The notes under the pieces are model-generated. The model was not told the DNA's origin. It searched no databases and saw only the letters and a program-made list of their open reading frames with translations. DNA of 64,000 nucleotides from Gibbula magus (Eukaryota > Mollusca > Gastropoda > Trochida > Trochidae): NCBI GenBank assembly GCA_936450465.1, contig OW388302.1, positions 16,393,530 to 16,457,529 on the forward strand, written 5' to 3'. Positions within the stretch are counted from its first letter, which is position 1. Each line of letters starts with the position of its first letter. Shown in pieces: positions 23,141-35,450 of this stretch. The translations under genes and the position numbers were made by a program.

Positions 23141-25393
23141 CTGTAGGAGAAACAAAATACAGAAGTTTATACCAAGATCGTTGTTAAACTTTAGCTGTAT
23201 GTTAAAAATTAGAGAAATTGTAATCAATATTATGATCTTGGATTGATTATCATAATTATTATTTTAATAAAAATGTTAAAAATTGATTTAAAGACACAAA
23301 GCTTCTTTGAAAGTTACAATTCAAGAAATTATTCTTACACTCGTCATTTTCTATCAGAATTATCTCCCTTTGACAAGACCTTATATTCACAAGGAACAGC
23401 AAAAAAGAGAAAGGCATTCTAACAATATTATAGATATATAGTCATACAATCAGGATAGGTGAACAAATAATTTATTTTAAAACAAAATTTCCACAAAATG
23501 AAGTATGTAGAAATTTTAGAAAATAGAATTTCTGTAACAAAATGTAATAAAATTGGTTTTCATACATTTCTCTTGGGTTTTGTTCATTTGTGCAGGACAT
23601 GTAACCAAGTGTGTTTGTTCAAGTATACAATCACCCATCCAAAATATAAGGCAAAGTGGTTAATACTTTTGTGTAATGGCCAAAACATGCCATATGCTAA
23701 AAGAGGATAGTAGACATGGTTAATAATTTTCTGAATAGAGTATGCTCTTATAAAATATTTGAGACTGTTAAGGTGGGTTAGATGGTGACATCGCATTTTT
23801 ACTAGAAATTGCAGAATTCAAATTAAATACAATTTATATAATATAGGAATTGTTGCCACCTAAAAACAACATGTTTTTATTACCGTAAATATTTCCAAAA
23901 TATTAATTACAGATACATCTGAATCTTGAAAAGGATTGGAAATGTTCAACCAAAAAATATTTCAATTAATAAGAGCATTTTTTTAGAGAAAGTTGACTTT
24001 CCTTTAATCAAAATTAAAATCATATTTCTATTTATCAATCATTCGTTAAATATTCATGTCAGTCATTGAGGCATTTAAGCTGTTTTGGACAAAGACATTG
24101 TTTTCATGTATAAAGAACATTTCTGGTTTGTACTATAAATATCTACTTTGACTTATTATTTACTGCTATGTAGAATAATCTAGAATCAAAAAGTATAACA
24201 TTTAATAAAATTCAATAAAACAGGCAGAAGCAGTGAAGCAGAAATAGTATATTTACCCGTAGCTACGCCACTCGTTAACATATGCTTTTGTACTTCACTC
24301 GATGAGATATACATGGTATTCGACGAGAAATGTCAAATATCCTCTATATATCCTGTAGCACTAAATAAGTTAATTTAGGTCTACAATATGAAAGAAAGAT
24401 TCTCAGAACAATAACGTGGTGTACATTCAATTGTTTGGTAGCATTACACGTAATTATCAATGTTTCGATGGCATGGTAATCAAGGATATAACGTAGCTGA
24501 GCAACTGAACAACTGAACAAAGTGGGTTGTTCAGAAGATTACGAATATGTTAACCATTTGGTATGTAGACCAGATAATTTCCAACTACCCACTATATCAA
24601 GGGATTCCATTTTATCTAAAACAATATCTGGCCTGCGGATTGTTAATGTTCTCATAATTTTACAAATCTAAGGATGGGTAAATAACCAAATTCCAGTCTT
24701 CAACAATGGCTACAGCTGTATTAACAAAATTACAGATATTTGCAGACATATAATAGACATTTGGATCATCATTATATTATGTAAAGATATTAATGTAGGT
24801 TTGATGTACTTCATTGTAAGCATTTTTTCACCAAAGTTGTGAAATGCACTCCTATTTTAGCGACATCACTGTGTAAACATTGTGCTCCTATCGCAATTTA
24901 AACACAATTTTAAAACAAATTAAAGAGAACCAGTTAAAGTATGCTAAAATCATATTTTGACAATATTTAATCAACTAAATGTTACTTTGTCGGTTGATTT
25001 AAACATGTTATACCATTTGAAAAAGCCTGTCTATAAATGTTTTACCCTTAACATGGCAACTTATGGCACAGGAAGATAGCAGGGAATTAAAAATGTGTGG
25101 GTTGTAATTGTTTTTTCTGTAATAAACCCCTTTTAACATTGCAAACTTACTCAAATTTACTTTGATTGTATATTATATATTTGTAACATTTCAAATTTTC
25201 AAATTATTATAAAACGACTTCAAATTATGGGGAACTTGATTTTGTATAACTTTCTTCCGTCAAACTTTTGGAACACTGTTTTTTGCCAGTTGCATTTAAA
25301 CCATACACATTGTAAATTTTGTGATTTGTGGGAAAATTATGTAGATCATGTGAAAGAACAATACTGGAAAAAGGATGGATTAAAAACTCAAAC

Positions 25394-25943
25394 TGTCACA
25401 CGGATGGTCATAGATTTGAACTCTGAATGTGACAAAGACATTAAAGTCGGGGTTTCTGGTACATTGAACATTGATCATAAGTTTCATATTCCTATCTTTA
25501 TCATTTGATGTTGTTAGATAAACACATGAATAATTTACATTTACTTTTTCATACAAACATTTTAAAAAATCTGTCTAAAATGAAAAAAAATGCTTATTGA
25601 AATTATCCCTTCTCAGCATAACCTTACACTATCACAATATTACGAAACGTGCATGTGCAACACACATTGTCACACGGATGGTCATAGATTTGAACTCTGA
25701 ATGTGACAAAGACATTAAAGTCGGGGTTTCTGGTACATTGAACATTGATCATAAGTTTCATATTCCTATCTTTATCATTTGATGTTGTTAGATAAACACA
25801 TGAATAATTTACATTTACTTTTTCATACAAACATTTTAAAAAATCTGTCTAAAATGAAAAAAAATGCTTATTGAAATTATCCCTTCTCAGCATAACCTTA
25901 CACTATCACAATATTACGAAACGTGCATGTGCAACACACATTG
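25394..25943. repeat. 275-bp tandem duplication upstream of copy B
   Basis: Two units, 25394-25668 and 25669-25943, begin tgtcacacggatggtcatag. The D block has a single unit, so the duplication occurred in the B block after the two blocks separated. Confidence 0.95.
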
Positions 25944-26230
25944 TGACATTGTTGGTAGCTGTTCTTGTACTTGCCAATGCTCACTTGTGAAAATGTCGCT
26001 GTTGTCAGAAACTTTATGTGATCATTTATAAGTAAAATCTTTAATAATTGCGATACAATTTATAAATACACCACCATATTAGGTCAGCATCATACAGTAT
26101 AATATGATATAAACAAATAAGAGTTTAATATTGTGTGTTGTTTAAATGCAACTAACAAAAAGCCATGTTCCAAAAGATAGGTTCACGGACTATAACACGC
26201 TTCACACTCATAGACAGCCTCACTCAAACA

Positions 26231-26344
26231 GTCACGTGACCAGCGTAGTCATAAGCTTGTCAGCCGAGAGGAGAGAGGTGGATTCCTTAATCGAGATAAA
26301 ACATTGTGTGCTGTGATCAAGACAGTCGTTCTACATGGTTTGAG
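26231..26344 (+). promoter_or_regulatory. Probable promoter and non-coding first exon of copy B
   Basis: A palindromic E-box, GTCACGTGAC (26231-26240), is followed by a block (cgtagtcataagcttgtcagccgagaggagagagg) that is also conserved upstream of C and D. A donor-like tttgag|gtgcgt ends a putative first exon at 26344. The matching acceptor gattacag ends at 28338, eight bases before the ATG. The exon and start site are inferred from conservation and splice consensus only. Confidence 0.5.
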
Positions 26345-26959
26345 GTGCGTTCAGTTTGTGTATTAGTAATGTTTGTTAGTGAGAGTATTCATTGGATTGT
26401 TCTTGTAACTGATTTTATTGACTGAATAGCTCTTACATGCAGCCGGGACCATCATACCAGTCGATAAATGAATGCTGCAGTGGTCAGGTTCTACTTTCGC
26501 TTTCGTTTCTTCATAATAATACATAGTAAATCGAATTGACTGATTAAAGAAATATCTAAATATTCAAGCCCGTCTCTGTCTAACAGGATCGTATTATATG
26601 TGTTTTGTTGCATGAAGATCAGACCAGCATACTATAAGCTACCCTGTATTGAACACAGCAGATCGATAAACGGGTAGTTGAGGGTCTGTACGGGTATCTA
26701 CTACGTACAGTATTTTAACTTGCAATCATAAATACTTCGTTATAAATCTTGAATAACTTGTATATATCAAAATTAATGTAAACAGAAACTTAGTATTGAT
26801 TTCTGACCTGCAAAAACTATTTTATACAACAATGTTATCTGCTTGTATCTGAGAGCATCACATGAACCGCGTATCAGTCTGTTCTGTCATGGTTGGATGG
26901 TTGAGGGTCTCTACCAGTATCCTGCGTTCTTAAATGCAGCCACGACCTACTGTTAATAA

Positions 26960-27270
26960 TGAGAATACTTATATGGCGCTAAATCCACAACACTAAGGGC
27001 TGTGCTCAAAGCGTTTCACACATTGTTACCCTGGTAAATGGACCAATATCATTCCTTTTTCATTCTCAACTCCTCTTGGATTATGCAACCTGAGCTCCCA
27101 ATTAAGGAGCTCGAAGGTTATGTGTCACATTGCCTTCACTTCCAAACCAGTTACTCAATTGTACTGCTGAGTGAACAGAGGCATATTTCGAATAAAGTCC
27201 CTTGCCCAAGGTGACACCACGAGTCTCTCAACTCATGTCTCAATGTGGAGCAGGGAATCACCCCTTAAAC
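26960..27270. repeat. Dispersed repeat in intron 1 of copy B
   Basis: The repeat contains ctcaaagcgtttcacacattgtt, gtactgctgagtgaacagaggc, and cccttgcccaaggtgacacc. Orthologous copies lie at 39000-39300 (C) and 56610-56920 (D). A more divergent one lies at 36640-36880. It resembles a mollusc-type interspersed repeat, without a clear tRNA head. Confidence 0.6.
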
Positions 27271-27526
27271 TCTCAGTTACTGTTGACTTAAAAAAAATAA
27301 TATAAAACAAATAATACAAATAGTTTTGTGATTGAGACTTAAATACTGAATCTAAAGTAGACATTCAAGAGGCCAGAAGGGTTACTTTCTTTCTTCCTGA
27401 ACACACAACATATCATAAAGAGACTTGACACTGATCAATGTAATACTGTGGTATTTAACTCATAGCAGTGTATTCCCCACAGTACACTGAGCCGGACCTC
27501 ACGAGTACTCCTTCGTTTTTGTTTAA

Positions 27527-27852
27527 AGGGACAGTAGCACTTTTTTTCGCTCAAATAAGTTGATGAACTTTATTTGAAAAATAATGACACTTGTTGTAAA
27601 ACACCCTTCTCTCTTCGGAAAATCAAGTTAAATAATAAGTGTACATGGTTCGATAAAGCCATGGGAATAATTTTTGTAATTCGAAATAATAAAATGTGTT
27701 CACAATAAAATGGCGGCCATTCAATTTTTGCTTTATATGCGACACCGTTATTACCACTATGGATAATTAGTTTGTGTAATAAGATATAAACTATCATTTT
27801 AAATGGGAAATTGGAAAAAAATAAAATTTGCAAAAAACGTGCTAAAGCCCCT
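27527..27852. mobile_element. TTAA-flanked MITE in intron 1 of copy B
   Basis: Inverted ends agggacagtagcacttttttt and aaaaaacgtgctaaagcccct lie between TTAA at 27523-27526 and TTAA at 27853-27856. It contains aaaatggcggccattc. The same insertion is present in C (39555) and D (57172), so it predates the split of B, C and D. Confidence 0.8.
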
Positions 27853-28345
27853 TTAATATAAGTGAAATATGCAATAATATTACATAATGTAAACATATTC
27901 AAATATAGTATATGTATAACTATATATATTATATATATTTAAACCGTCCAATTCATCCCACTCTCAGATTCATCTCTGCTCTCGGTTCACTCACCCAATC
28001 AAAAATTATATCTATTGTCAAAGACGTGTTGAGAATTCGCCGTCTGCAATACTCACTATGAATATTGTTCCCATCCTTGCTTTTATATTGTGTTTATAAT
28101 AGACTCAATTTTACTAACAATAACCCATTTAAACTGTTCCAACAACAACCTCCTTTTTCTGGTTATTGTATTTGAATTCTCAATCATCTCACAATCCTGT
28201 TTATAACCTAAAAAGTAATCTTTTTTAAAGTCATTTTAAAACATGTTGTATATCACCACCGTTACCTATTATCGTGGTGTATACCAGTTTCCATTACACA
28301 TTAAATCAACTTAAAATCTGTATTTCTTCCGATTACAGATCCAAG

Positions 28346-31092
28346 ATGGCGACAGGTGGCAAGCTACAGGACGACTTCCTGACTTGCAGTATTTGTATGG
28401 AGAGGTTCCGGCAGCCCGTGACACTTGGCTGTCAGCATAACTTCTGCAAAAACTGCCTTAGAAAATATATATCCACTAAAGAAGAAGCTGTCAGGAAAAA
28501 GGTCATCCCCTGTCCCACATGTAGACAGGACACAACAGTGCCTCACCCTGACAGACCCGTGGAAGAGTGGGTGGGGCAGCTGAAACCAGGACTGCTTCTA
28601 ACTGGACTCATAGACTCAATTCAACAAGGTACTTGTCATGATTATATTCCTAAAAGTGTTATCAATATAACGAATATAATACCAAAGATGTGATCATGAC
28701 AGTCGCTGAATTTCTTACATGTATTTATAACAGTTTGAATATGTCTTGTTCCTATTCATTTGGACCACTATTTTGTTGTATGCATTTCACGCAGGATTGG
28801 TCTATATTCTCAATTTTGTAACAATAACATTTATCCGGTGTAGCAGTACATCTTTTTTGTTGTAAAGGCTTGTGGTTTTCGTGGGTAAATTTTTAACCTA
28901 AAAAATGTCCAAACAACGAACAAAATGCTTTTAACTTTTAAAAAAAAGGCAGTCTGATCCACAAAATTGTCAAAACTGTGTCTTCTGATATCAAATATAT
29001 CAGCACGAGTTACAAATATCCGAGGCTTGTCAAATCCACAAAACATTACCAAGCAAATTGTTTCAGTAATATGTATATTATTGCGTTATAATCATGACAC
29101 TTTGGGAAACGATTCGTTACTAATTATAAATTAACATAACATTGTATATGTAAGTCTTCACCCTATTCGGATAAACGGATAAAATTGTCAGTAATTGCTG
29201 AAATTAAGGATGTAGGTGTCTTGTAAAACTAACATTGAAAACATGTCAATAGTGTCTCTAATTTGGACATAAGGATTTATACTGACATAAATTGTGTGTC
29301 TGTGTGATAATGAAAACATTGAGTGTAAGATAAGTTATATAAATGAATAGCAACATTAAGATGATATATTACATGTATCCGGTTTAAATAATAAGCAAAT
29401 CTAAACATGTGACACTACTTTGACAAACATTTCTACTAATGTTTTCCAGGACCTGACCTGTGCTCCGTGTGTAAAGAAGAAGGGGAGACAACTCCAGCCA
29501 CACACTGGTGTTCTGAATGTGAAGCTTCGTTCTGTGATGGATGTCTGAAACTACACAGTAAGATGCCAAACTCAAAGAAGCATGAAGTTGTTCCACTTTC
29601 AGGAAAACATCCTCCTCGACTTAATAAGTTCATCTGTAAGGAGCACAACAAGAAAATGACGTTGTTCTGTAAAGACTGTAACAAACCCTTGTGTACTGTC
29701 TGCTGCAGTATTGCTCATAGAAAATGTAATGAGGTCATCACTATCACGTCTCAGCTGACAGAGGTCAAAGCTAAACTTCATGAACGTCACCAAAATCTGG
29801 CAGAGACAATTGATGTTACAAATATTGAGATTCAAAAGCTTGACGTGAAATCCCAAAATATTTTAGATGAAAGATCCATTTTAGAATCAGAAATAAGGAA
29901 AACCATAAAGGAAGCTATGGATACACTGAATCAGAAGGAAGATCAACTGATTAAGAAGGTGAAGGATCAAACAGAACAAGACAGAGAGAAGTTGAGGTCG
30001 ATGATGAAGACAAAACAAATAGATCTACAGATGTACCAGCAGCAGTCTCAGTTCATCCAGCAGGCCCTGGAGTTGGAGGATGAGGCGCAGCTGTTTGAGA
30101 TGTATCTGTCGTCTGGATCTGAAGCTGGAGCAGACGTCACAGTGACACAGAGGAAGGACAGAACAGATGTAGCTGATATCAGCTTTATACACGACATTGA
30201 AACATTGAAGAAACAGATAGAAAAGATGGATGTGAAGATTAACAAGATGATGATTCAGCAGATTGACAACATAGATCTGACAGCATCACCTGTACTAGAT
30301 GAAGTTATTGAAGCTAAACTTAATGTGGGAGACAGTTGCAGTGTTATAGATGGTTTGATAATGAACAGTGCAGGTACAAAGGTAGCTGTGTTCGCTGATC
30401 ATACCAAACAACGTCTGAAATCATTTTACACAAGAGAAGGACAGTCATGTTCAAGTGTACTCAAAGTGTCTGGTGGCGCCTGGTGTATAACAGTTATCAG
30501 TGAAGGTAAGGTAGCTGTGTCTCTTTATGACTCTCCACGTATCATCACAGTTGCTGTGACTCCTGACCTGGAACTCCTGTCTACAATACAGACAAGTAAG
30601 AACTACAAGGGTCTGTCTACTCTGGATCAGTCAACACTGGTGGTCGGTTCTTGTAATCCACCCTCTGTGGATCTGATTGATATGAAGGGAACCATCTTGA
30701 AGACCTTCACAACACTTCCTGCCATAGGAAAGAGCTTCATTAATCCTCTCTACATACATGTAACCAGACAAGGCACTATCCTGGTGTCAGACTATGATCT
30801 GAAGTCTGTCATCTGTCTGACACGGTCTGGTGACATTGTATTCACATACACACCTACTGGAGACAGAGCACTGAGATATCCATGGGGAATCACATCCACC
30901 AGTACAGGAGATATTCTTGTAGCTGACAATGGTGCACACAAAGTGATTAATCTCAGTGAGTCAGGAGAGTTCATCAGAGACATTCTGACAGCAAAGGATG
31001 GTTTACAGAATCCAACTGGTCTGTGTGTTGATGGAGACAAACTGTGTTTTGCATTGTTGTACAACGGTTTACACAAATACAGATTTGGTTAG
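28346..31092 (+). CDS. TRIM-like E3 ubiquitin ligase, copy B (RING, two B-boxes, coiled coil, propeller)
   Basis: Exon 1 is 28346-28628, a phase-1 intron is 28629-29449 (GT..AG), and exon 2 is 29450-31092. The product has 641 residues. The RING is C3HC4 with C14, C17, C29, H31, C34, C37, C56 and C59. B-box 1 uses C99, C102, C115, C118, C123, C126 and H130. B-box 2 uses C157, H160, C168, C171, C176, C179, H184 and C187. A coiled coil follows to about residue 370, then an NHL-like beta-propeller. The start codon sits in a strong context (ccaagATGG) directly after a splice acceptor. By family, the RING recruits a ubiquitin-loaded E2, the coiled coil dimerises, and the propeller binds substrate or ligand, most likely in the cytoplasm. 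RING and coiled coil are identical to copy D, while the propeller differs in patches. The architecture resembles the TRIM-NHL and TRIM56-like genes expanded in molluscs. The exact orthologue is unknown. Confidence 0.92.
28629..29449 (+). other. Intron of copy B with in-frame read-through
   Basis: The intron is 821 bp, GTACTT to TTTTCCAG. The RING frame stays open for 21 codons into the intron and stops at 28691-28693. An unspliced transcript would therefore encode a RING-only protein of about 115 residues. Confidence 0.7.
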
Positions 31093-31306
31093 GAGTGTAT
31101 GTAGAGGGGGACTTGGTCACACTAATTATGGGAACAAATTACTGACACTAAAACTACTTATGAAACAAAATAACTGAACATGAAAGAGACACAAATTTGC
31201 CAAGATTTATGTATATTCTCAGCTGTAGCTACTAAGTGTGACAATGAACTCATTTGTGTGTTATCTTAATGCTGAATGTAGTTGACCTAATAACATACTT
31301 GTGAAG

Positions 31307-31312
31307 AATAAA
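31307..31312 (+). promoter_or_regulatory. Candidate poly(A) signal of copy B
   Basis: AATAAA about 215 bases after the stop, at the same place as in copy A. Confidence 0.4.
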
Positions 31313-32271
<959 letters not shown>

Positions 32272-32360
32272 TCATTTATTATGACGTCATTTCTCACTGA
32301 ATGCATTTCTAATGATGACGTAGAGGCGATATTTGAAATACATGTTTGAGATATTGATTA

Positions 32361-32985
32361 TTTTGTTGTCCCCCGCCGCAACGCAGCACGGGGGACTATG
32401 TATTCAGTCACATTTCTTGTTAACACAATATCTCATGAAGTGTTGCATATAAAGTCTTCAACTTTGATGTCGACCTACATTGTGGGAAGGCGCAGACAAC
32501 AGTCGATTTTGGTGATCTTGACCTTATGTTGAAGGGCACCATGACACTTTCATCACTTTTCAAACTCTTGTTAACGAGCTATCTCATGAAGTGTTGCATC
32601 CAAAGTCTTCAACGTTGGTGTCGGCCTACATTGTGGAATGACGCAGACACCATTCGATTTTGGTGACTTTGACCTTATTTTCAAGGTCACCACAACACTA
32701 TGACCACTTTTCGAACTCTTGTTAAAGCAATATATCATGCCCGGACGGACCCAAAGTCTCCAAACTTGGTGCCCGGCTACATTGGGAGATGACGCAGACA
32801 CCAGACTCTTGTTAACGCAATATCTCATGAACCCAAGCACCCAAAGTCTTCAAATTTGCTTATCATCATGACACATTTTTCACCAGTAATGCAATATATG
32901 TAGTAGCTCCTTTTGACCAAATGATGTGTCTTAATAAACTCAATGTTAGAGGTTGGGGACATTGCCATGTTAGTGGCAAACACTT
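32361..32985. repeat. Internally repetitive dispersed element (copy after B)
   Basis: The same element as at 3171-3790, starting ttttgttgtcccccgccgc, with three internal ctcttgttaa...tctcatgaa repeats. Confidence 0.7.
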
Positions 32986-33287
32986 GTTTAGAAATGTGGT
33001 AGAGTTTCTTTTAGCTGTTGCTTCATGAATTCAATGATGTTGTTGTACAGAGGAGCTCCGTTACTATTCACGTTGTACATATTCACATTGTATATTTGTC
33101 AATACATATATACAAATAAAATGTCTTTGTATTTGATGTGTTTTGAAGGCAATATTTAGACTTTACTGTATCCCTTGATAGACATTTTCTGTTTGAACTC
33201 ACATTAGTTTTATTTTCATAGTATCTGCAAGAAATATGTGTACAGTAGAAAATGTAGTCATGTCGCTTACATATGTATCATGTGAAC

Positions 33288-34967
33288 CAAGTAAGTAGTT
33301 AGACAGTGGAGATTGTTGAGATTAGGACTCGTATTCTTCACGTTAGGCAGTACAGAGCACGACAGTATACAATTAACACTCTACTGATAACTTAAATATA
33401 AAACACTGAAGGGAATATAAACGAAACCAAGTTAGTAGTTAGACAGTGGAGATTGTTGAGATTAGGACTCGTATTCTTCACGTTAGGCAGTACAGAGCAT
33501 GACAGTGTACAATAAACACTCTACTGATAACTTAAATATAAATCACTGAAGGGAGTATAAACAAAACCAAGTTAGTAGTTAGACAGTGGAGATTGTTGAG
33601 ATTAGGACTCGTATTCTTCACGTTAGGCAGTACAGAGCATGACAGTGTACAATAAACAGTCTAATGATAACTTAAATATAAATCACTGAAGGGAATATAA
33701 ACGAAACCAAGTTAGTAGTTAGACAGTGGAGATTGTTGAGATTAGGACTCGTATTCTTCACGTTAGTCAGTGCAGAGCCTGACAGTGTACAATAAACACT
33801 CTACTGATAACTTAAATATAAATCACTGAAGGGAGTATAAACAAAACCAAGTTAGTAGTTAGACAGTGGAGATTGTTGAGATTAGGACTCGTATTCTTCA
33901 CGTTAGGCAGTACAGAGCATGACAGTGTACAATAAACACTCTACTGATAACTTAAATATAAATCACTGAAGGGAATATAAACGAAACCAAGTTAGTAGTT
34001 AGACAGTGGAGATTGTTGAGATTAGGACTCGTATTCTTCACGTAAGCCAGTACAGAGCATGACAGTGTACAATAAACACTCTACTGATAACTTAAATATA
34101 CATCACTGAAGGGAGTATAAACAAAACCAAGTTAGTAGTTAGACAGTGGAGATTGTTGAGATTAGGACTCGTATTCTTCACGTTAGGCAGTACAGAGCAT
34201 GACAGTGTACAATAAACACTCTACTGATAACTTAAATATAAAACACTGAAGGGAATATAAACGAAACCAAGTTAGTAGTTAGACAGTGGAGATTGTTGAG
34301 ATTAGGACTCGCATTCTTCACGTTAGGCAGTACAGAGCATGACAGTGTACAATAAACACTCTACTGATAACTTAAATATAAATCACTGAAGGGAGTATAA
34401 ACAAAACCAAGTTAGTAGTTAGACAGTGGAGATTGTTGAGATTAGGACTCGTATTCTTCACGTTAGGCAGTACAGAGCATGACAGTGTACAATAAACACT
34501 CTACTGATAACTTAAATATAAATCACTGAAGGGAATATAAACAAAACCAAGTTAGTAGTTAGACAGTGGAGATTGTTGAGATTAGGACTCGTATTCTTCA
34601 CGTTAGGCAGTACAGAGCATGACAGTGTACAATAAACACTCTACTGATAACTTAAATATAAATCACTGAAGGGAGTATAAACAAAACCAAGTTAGTAGTT
34701 AGACAGTGGAGATTGTTGAGATTAGGACTCGTATTCTTCACGTTAGGCAGTACAGAGCATGACAGTGTACAATAAACACTCTACTGATAACTTAAATATA
34801 AAACACTGAAGGGAATATAAACGAAACCAAGTTAGTAGTTAGACACTGGAGATTGTTGAGATTAGGACTCGTATTCTTCACGTTAGGCAGTACAGAGCAT
34901 GACAGTGTACAATAAACACTCTATTGATAACTTGAATATAAAACACTGAAGGGAATGTTTATAAACA
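33288..34967. repeat. 140-bp satellite array with dimeric higher-order structure
   Basis: Twelve monomers at exact 140-bp spacing. Unlike the array after A, successive monomers mostly alternate between the endings gggaatataaacgaaacc and gggagtataaacaaaacc, giving a 280-bp dimer unit. No insert of the 71-bp type is present. Confidence 0.97.
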
Positions 34968-35041
34968 AAACGAAGTTGAAATTAAAAATACAATATCTAT
35001 AAACCCAAAGTTAACAGGAAAATTGTATATGCTCACGTTAA

Positions 35042-35120
35042 AGGCGCTGTAGTACGTTTTTTGCAGAGTTTTTTGAGGGTAAAAACAGCAAGAGGGTTGA
35101 CCATTCTATCACTGTACCAT
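35042..35120. mobile_element. Solo left end of the TTAA MITE family
   Basis: TTAA at 35038-35041 is followed by aggcgctgtagtacgttttt, matching the end of the intact copy at 50883. The opposite end was not found nearby, so the copy is truncated. Confidence 0.55.
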
Positions 35121-35259
35121 ATTTAAGACTGTACTTTTGAATGTGTAGGTTACGCTACATCAATCGGATGACTTGAACTACCTTCGAACCCCCCTTCTTA
35201 ATTCAATTATTTACAGCATTTATGTATATTAATTTGACCTTTTCCAGATGAATCTCTCC

Positions 35260-35450
35260 TAATATCTAATAACTAATCATTCCATCCATGCATCTGTCCA
35301 TCTGTTTGTCAGTCCATTAACTTTTCACTCTTTCGACTTCTTCTCAAGAACCAGTGCTTCTAGAGAGCTGAAATTTTATGTACAGACTTATTGGTAAATG
35401 ATTATTCTAAACCGAAATTTAGTGACCCTGTGACCCCTAGCTATATGTTT
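35260..35450. repeat. Dispersed repeat with counterpart at 62220-62410
   Basis: Shared phrases are ctgtccatctgtttgtcagtcc, agagctgaaattttatgtacagact, and accctgtgacccctag. The second copy lies after gene D at 62220-62410. It has no coding capacity that survives comparison. Confidence 0.5.

Larger units (their letters stand above)
21500..28345. repeat. Segmental duplication: region upstream of copy B, paired with 51423-57990
   Basis: The sequence is nearly identical to the region upstream of D over about 6.5 kb, especially from 22900 onward, where differences are a few per hundred bases by eye. The duplicated block continues through the TRIM gene itself and stops near its 3' end. Content is mostly non-coding, apart from the promoter block, the MITE and the degraded repeats listed separately. 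Confidence 0.9.

Noticed and set aside
25227..25508. 93-codon open frame as a gene
   Set aside because: The same frame at 55147 is identical, but it lies in a duplicated block that is almost identical throughout, so conservation is not informative. No domain or splice signal was seen.
29599..29856. Minus-strand frames within the TRIM exons (also near 30048, 43098, 59249 and 59698)
   Set aside because: These mirror the conserved plus-strand coding sequence and recur only because the exons are duplicated.
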